64,000 nt of DNA, taken from NCBI GenBank assembly GCA_008711295.1, contig VUYV01000088.1, positions 958,096 to 1,022,095 of the forward strand. Reading direction: 5' to 3'. A program made the translations under genes and the position numbers. The stretch comes from Anarhynchus alexandrinus. Taxonomy: Eukaryota > Chordata > Aves > Charadriiformes > Charadriidae. How positions within the stretch are numbered: position 1 is the stretch's first letter; each line of letters opens with the position of its first letter. Shown here piece by piece: positions 62,232 to 64,000 of this stretch. The notes under the pieces were generated by a model. That model saw only the letters and a program-made list of their open reading frames with translations, did not search any database and was not told the origin of the DNA.

Positions 62232-64000
62232 CACATGTTTTCTTAGAGATTTGTTGGCAAAGTTAGCTTTCATGCTAGCCAGCTGGGGTCTTGGGTTTCT
62301 ATATGAAAAGAATAGCTCAGCTATGTCTTGAGGCTAATACTGAAAAGGTCATGAGATTCTCTTTCATGAAAGGAATGAAAGTAAGCTGAGAAGTACAGGA
62401 AAACATAACGTTCACTATAAATGATAGAACTGATTTAGTTCTATGCATTTCTCTGTGTATAGAAAATGACATTGAAATACATTTGTATTTAGATTTAGGG
62501 AGCAACTTACTTTCTGCCTCTTCACCAGTTTATTATTTATTTCCAAACCTTATTATTTTAAAATGCTATAGCACCCAAAATATGCTAGACCATTTCTAAA
62601 CACAATCACATAATGGATTTTTTCTATGATGAGCAAAGCAGCCATTTGAAGTTCATTCACTGAGACCCTTTGGCCTTTAGAGCATTTAGTGAAGGGTTTG
62701 TTTTGTTTATTTTACAGTTCAGTGGAATGGAAAACAATTTTTCTTAAGCATTACTGGAGGCCATCAAACAGCGAGAAGGAATAATTTTTCTGCTGCTGCA
62801 TGTTCAGCGGAATTTAAAGGTATCTATTAAAAAAAAAAACAGGTGTAGTGATAAACCTAGATTTCCCCCCTTTTTTGAAAAAGTGTAATTATACTCATCA
62901 GACATAATGATCTGCTATTTTCCCCATCTTGCTATTGCTCAGCGTGTAATGAGAAAAGTTTGCCGATGCTGGGTGGGTTTGATTATTCCCTATTTATTCT
63001 TGTTTATTTCCTACCAAAAAAGAAAATAGACCCGTGCCCCCCACCAAAAAATCCAACCAGCACACCAACCAAATTCAACTGTTTATTTATTCACAAAGCA
63101 TGATTTGGATGTGCAGTTTATACATGGAAATAAAGTAACTGAAAACACACTTTTCTCAGCCTGTTGCCATAGAACTGTTTAGATTCAGATTTTGATTACT
63201 TGGAGAGGCAATAGGAGGTCCTGTTTTCATTCCTTCCTTTGTGTTTTTCAAAAACTAATTTCATAAGACATTACAAATATTATTAAGTGGAGGCAGAAAG
63301 CAGATAAATAAAACTGTTTTGAACAATAATGAGATAAACTGAGAAATCCAGTGATTGATGATACAGTCATTTCCTGCACGCAAGTTGAAAGCCTGGAGCC
63401 TAAACTCCTGTTAAAGTCAACAGCAAAAGTCTACCTGCACAGCAACTGGGAATTACAGCTTCTTCTTAAGAAGACACTTCAGTGAAGTTATTCTGACTTT
63501 ACAACCATGTAGCTACAAACTGCATCTAAATTCACATTGCATTAAAAATAATAGTCTTCAGAAGCAGCTTGTAGAGCTGAACTCTTGTCTGTCCCTGGTA
63601 CCTTCAAGGAAGTAAGTGGTATTTGACCTTTAAGGAGCTTTGGAAAAGGATTCTAGAAAACATCAAAGCTCATTTTTAAGTTGAGTTTGGCACATAACCA
63701 GTGCAGTCCCATTGAATACTGGCAGAACTTGATATTCAGTTATCACTTTTAGATGCTTAAAATGTTAATGTCTGTCCCAGTAGAATGACTCAGCCAAGAC
63801 GAGTTAGAATCTCAGTCCCCTTTTCCCACTAATCATACCCAGGCATCAGAGGGGCAGCCTGGCACCCATCCTGGATGCTCAGACATGCCACGGTCATGAC
63901 AAGCTGAAAAGCCTTCATTCTTTGGAAGGCAGTGACATTATTCTTCATTTTACTAGGCACAAGAATACTTGCTCTGGAGGCAAACCAGTGGATTGAAAAC
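62232..64000. other. Unannotated sequence to the window end
   Basis: AT-rich, with an A run near 62829-62839. No gene or repeat was recognised. The first 100 bp may extend the coding relic (short plus-strand segments with stops). Confidence 0.45.

Noticed and set aside
62829..62839. Poly-A tail of a processed pseudogene ending the 61-kb relic
   Set aside because: The A run lies about 500 bp after the last protein-like segment, without an AATAAA-type signal at the right distance or flanking duplication.
1..64000. tRNA, rRNA, CRISPR arrays, operons or bacterial-type genes
   Set aside because: No B-box-like tRNA motif with fold, no rRNA words and no regularly spaced repeats. The repeat content is vertebrate and avian.

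Overview
The window looks like a gene-poor stretch of a bird nuclear genome, either intergenic desert or a very large intron. The main evidence is the repeat content. Several CR1 LINEs carry the avian 3' tail of ATTCTATG-type 8-bp repeats. There are also ERV-type solo LTRs of a kind familiar from birds, ancient CR1/L3-like fossils and one probable MIR relic. The base composition is AT-rich, and no intact host gene, tRNA, rRNA or CRISPR was recognised. Nearly all short ORFs are chance ORFs or lie inside repeats. All calls come from reading by eye; no database was searched.

Layout. Positions 1-2.4 kb are unique sequence. A fairly young minus-strand CR1 lies at 2.45-3.67 kb. It holds a 173-bp internal duplication next to a single N and a 124-bp insertion that is an inverted copy of sequence 1.6 kb upstream. 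Older CR1 copies follow at 6.3-6.9 kb (+) and 8.3-9.9 kb (-), with a MIR-like relic at 12.3 kb. At 14.6-16.3 kb an ancient CR1 (+) is split by a solo LTR with a perfect 5-bp target duplication. A long pyrimidine tract sits at 21.3-21.6 kb. CR1 pieces lie at 22.9 (-), 24.4 (-), 25.6 and 26.3 (+), 36.3 (+), 37.7 (+) and 47.7 kb (+), and an ancient one at 53.8-54.7 kb (+). Between them are long stretches with no recognisable feature.

The most striking structure is at 54.87-56.35 kb. Two LTRs of one family lie head to head with only 12 bp between their 5' ends, forming a palindrome of about 1.5 kb. Each has its own apparent 5-bp target duplication. A second item worth testing is plus-strand, protein-like sequence at about 60.9-62.3 kb. 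It is broken by stops and frame changes and may be an eroded intronless gene copy. No operon-like or functional gene system is present; what the window records is layered retroelement insertion and rearrangement.
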